Below the pieces are notes generated by a model that saw only the letters and a program-made list of their open reading frames with translations, was not told where the DNA came from and did not search any database. From NCBI GenBank assembly GCA_009703545.1, contig WLFX01000064.1, positions 1 through 6,148 on the forward strand: a stretch of DNA of 6,148 nt, written 5' to 3'. The DNA comes from Actinomycetota bacterium (GTDB lineage: Bacteria; Actinomycetota; Actinomycetes; Actinomycetales; Microbacteriaceae). Numbering within the stretch: the stretch's first letter is position 1; the number at the start of each line of letters is the position of its first letter. The position numbers were made by a program, and so were the translations under genes. Positions 6,148 through 6,148 of the stretch are shown in pieces.

Positions 6148-6148
6148 A

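Overview
The window looks like chromosomal DNA from an actinobacterium. G+C content is fairly high by eye, gene packing is tight, GTG starts occur, and the protein sequences resemble actinobacterial inositol-catabolism and acetoacetyl-CoA synthetase families. A moderately G+C-rich Microbacteriaceae-like lineage is possible, but I cannot fix the genus from sequence alone. I see no mobile element, tRNA, rRNA or CRISPR array.

Positions 1-3551 hold a divergently arranged inositol or related polyol catabolic module. On the minus strand a sugar phosphate isomerase/epimerase of the inosose dehydratase/isomerase type (start 1453) is followed after 4 nt by iolC (5-dehydro-2-deoxygluconokinase), which runs off the left edge. 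On the plus strand a Gfo/Idh/MocA dehydrogenase (inositol 2-dehydrogenase type, start 1544) is followed after 4 nt by a LacI-family regulator. The 90-bp divergent intergenic region carries a perfect 14-bp palindrome, TTGGAACGTTCCAA, at the predicted minus-strand transcription start. This is the obvious candidate operator for the LacI protein. It would control both arms and give autoregulation.

Positions 3541-6148 hold a separate minus-strand run: the end of an unrecognised protein at the right edge, a RidA/YjgF-like protein without the canonical catalytic arginine, and acetoacetyl-CoA synthetase (aacS). The spacings (54 and 30 nt) suggest one operon. Its likely role is activation of acetoacetate to acetoacetyl-CoA for central metabolism.

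The two modules converge. The lacI and aacS reading frames overlap tail to tail by 11 bp, so any transcription terminator must lie inside coding sequence. A 6-bp-stem hairpin at 3519-3533 is the only candidate I see. I found no clear evidence of an undescribed multi-gene system. The most interesting points are the divergent operator, the atypical Rid protein paired with AacS, the convergent overlap and the unknown edge gene.
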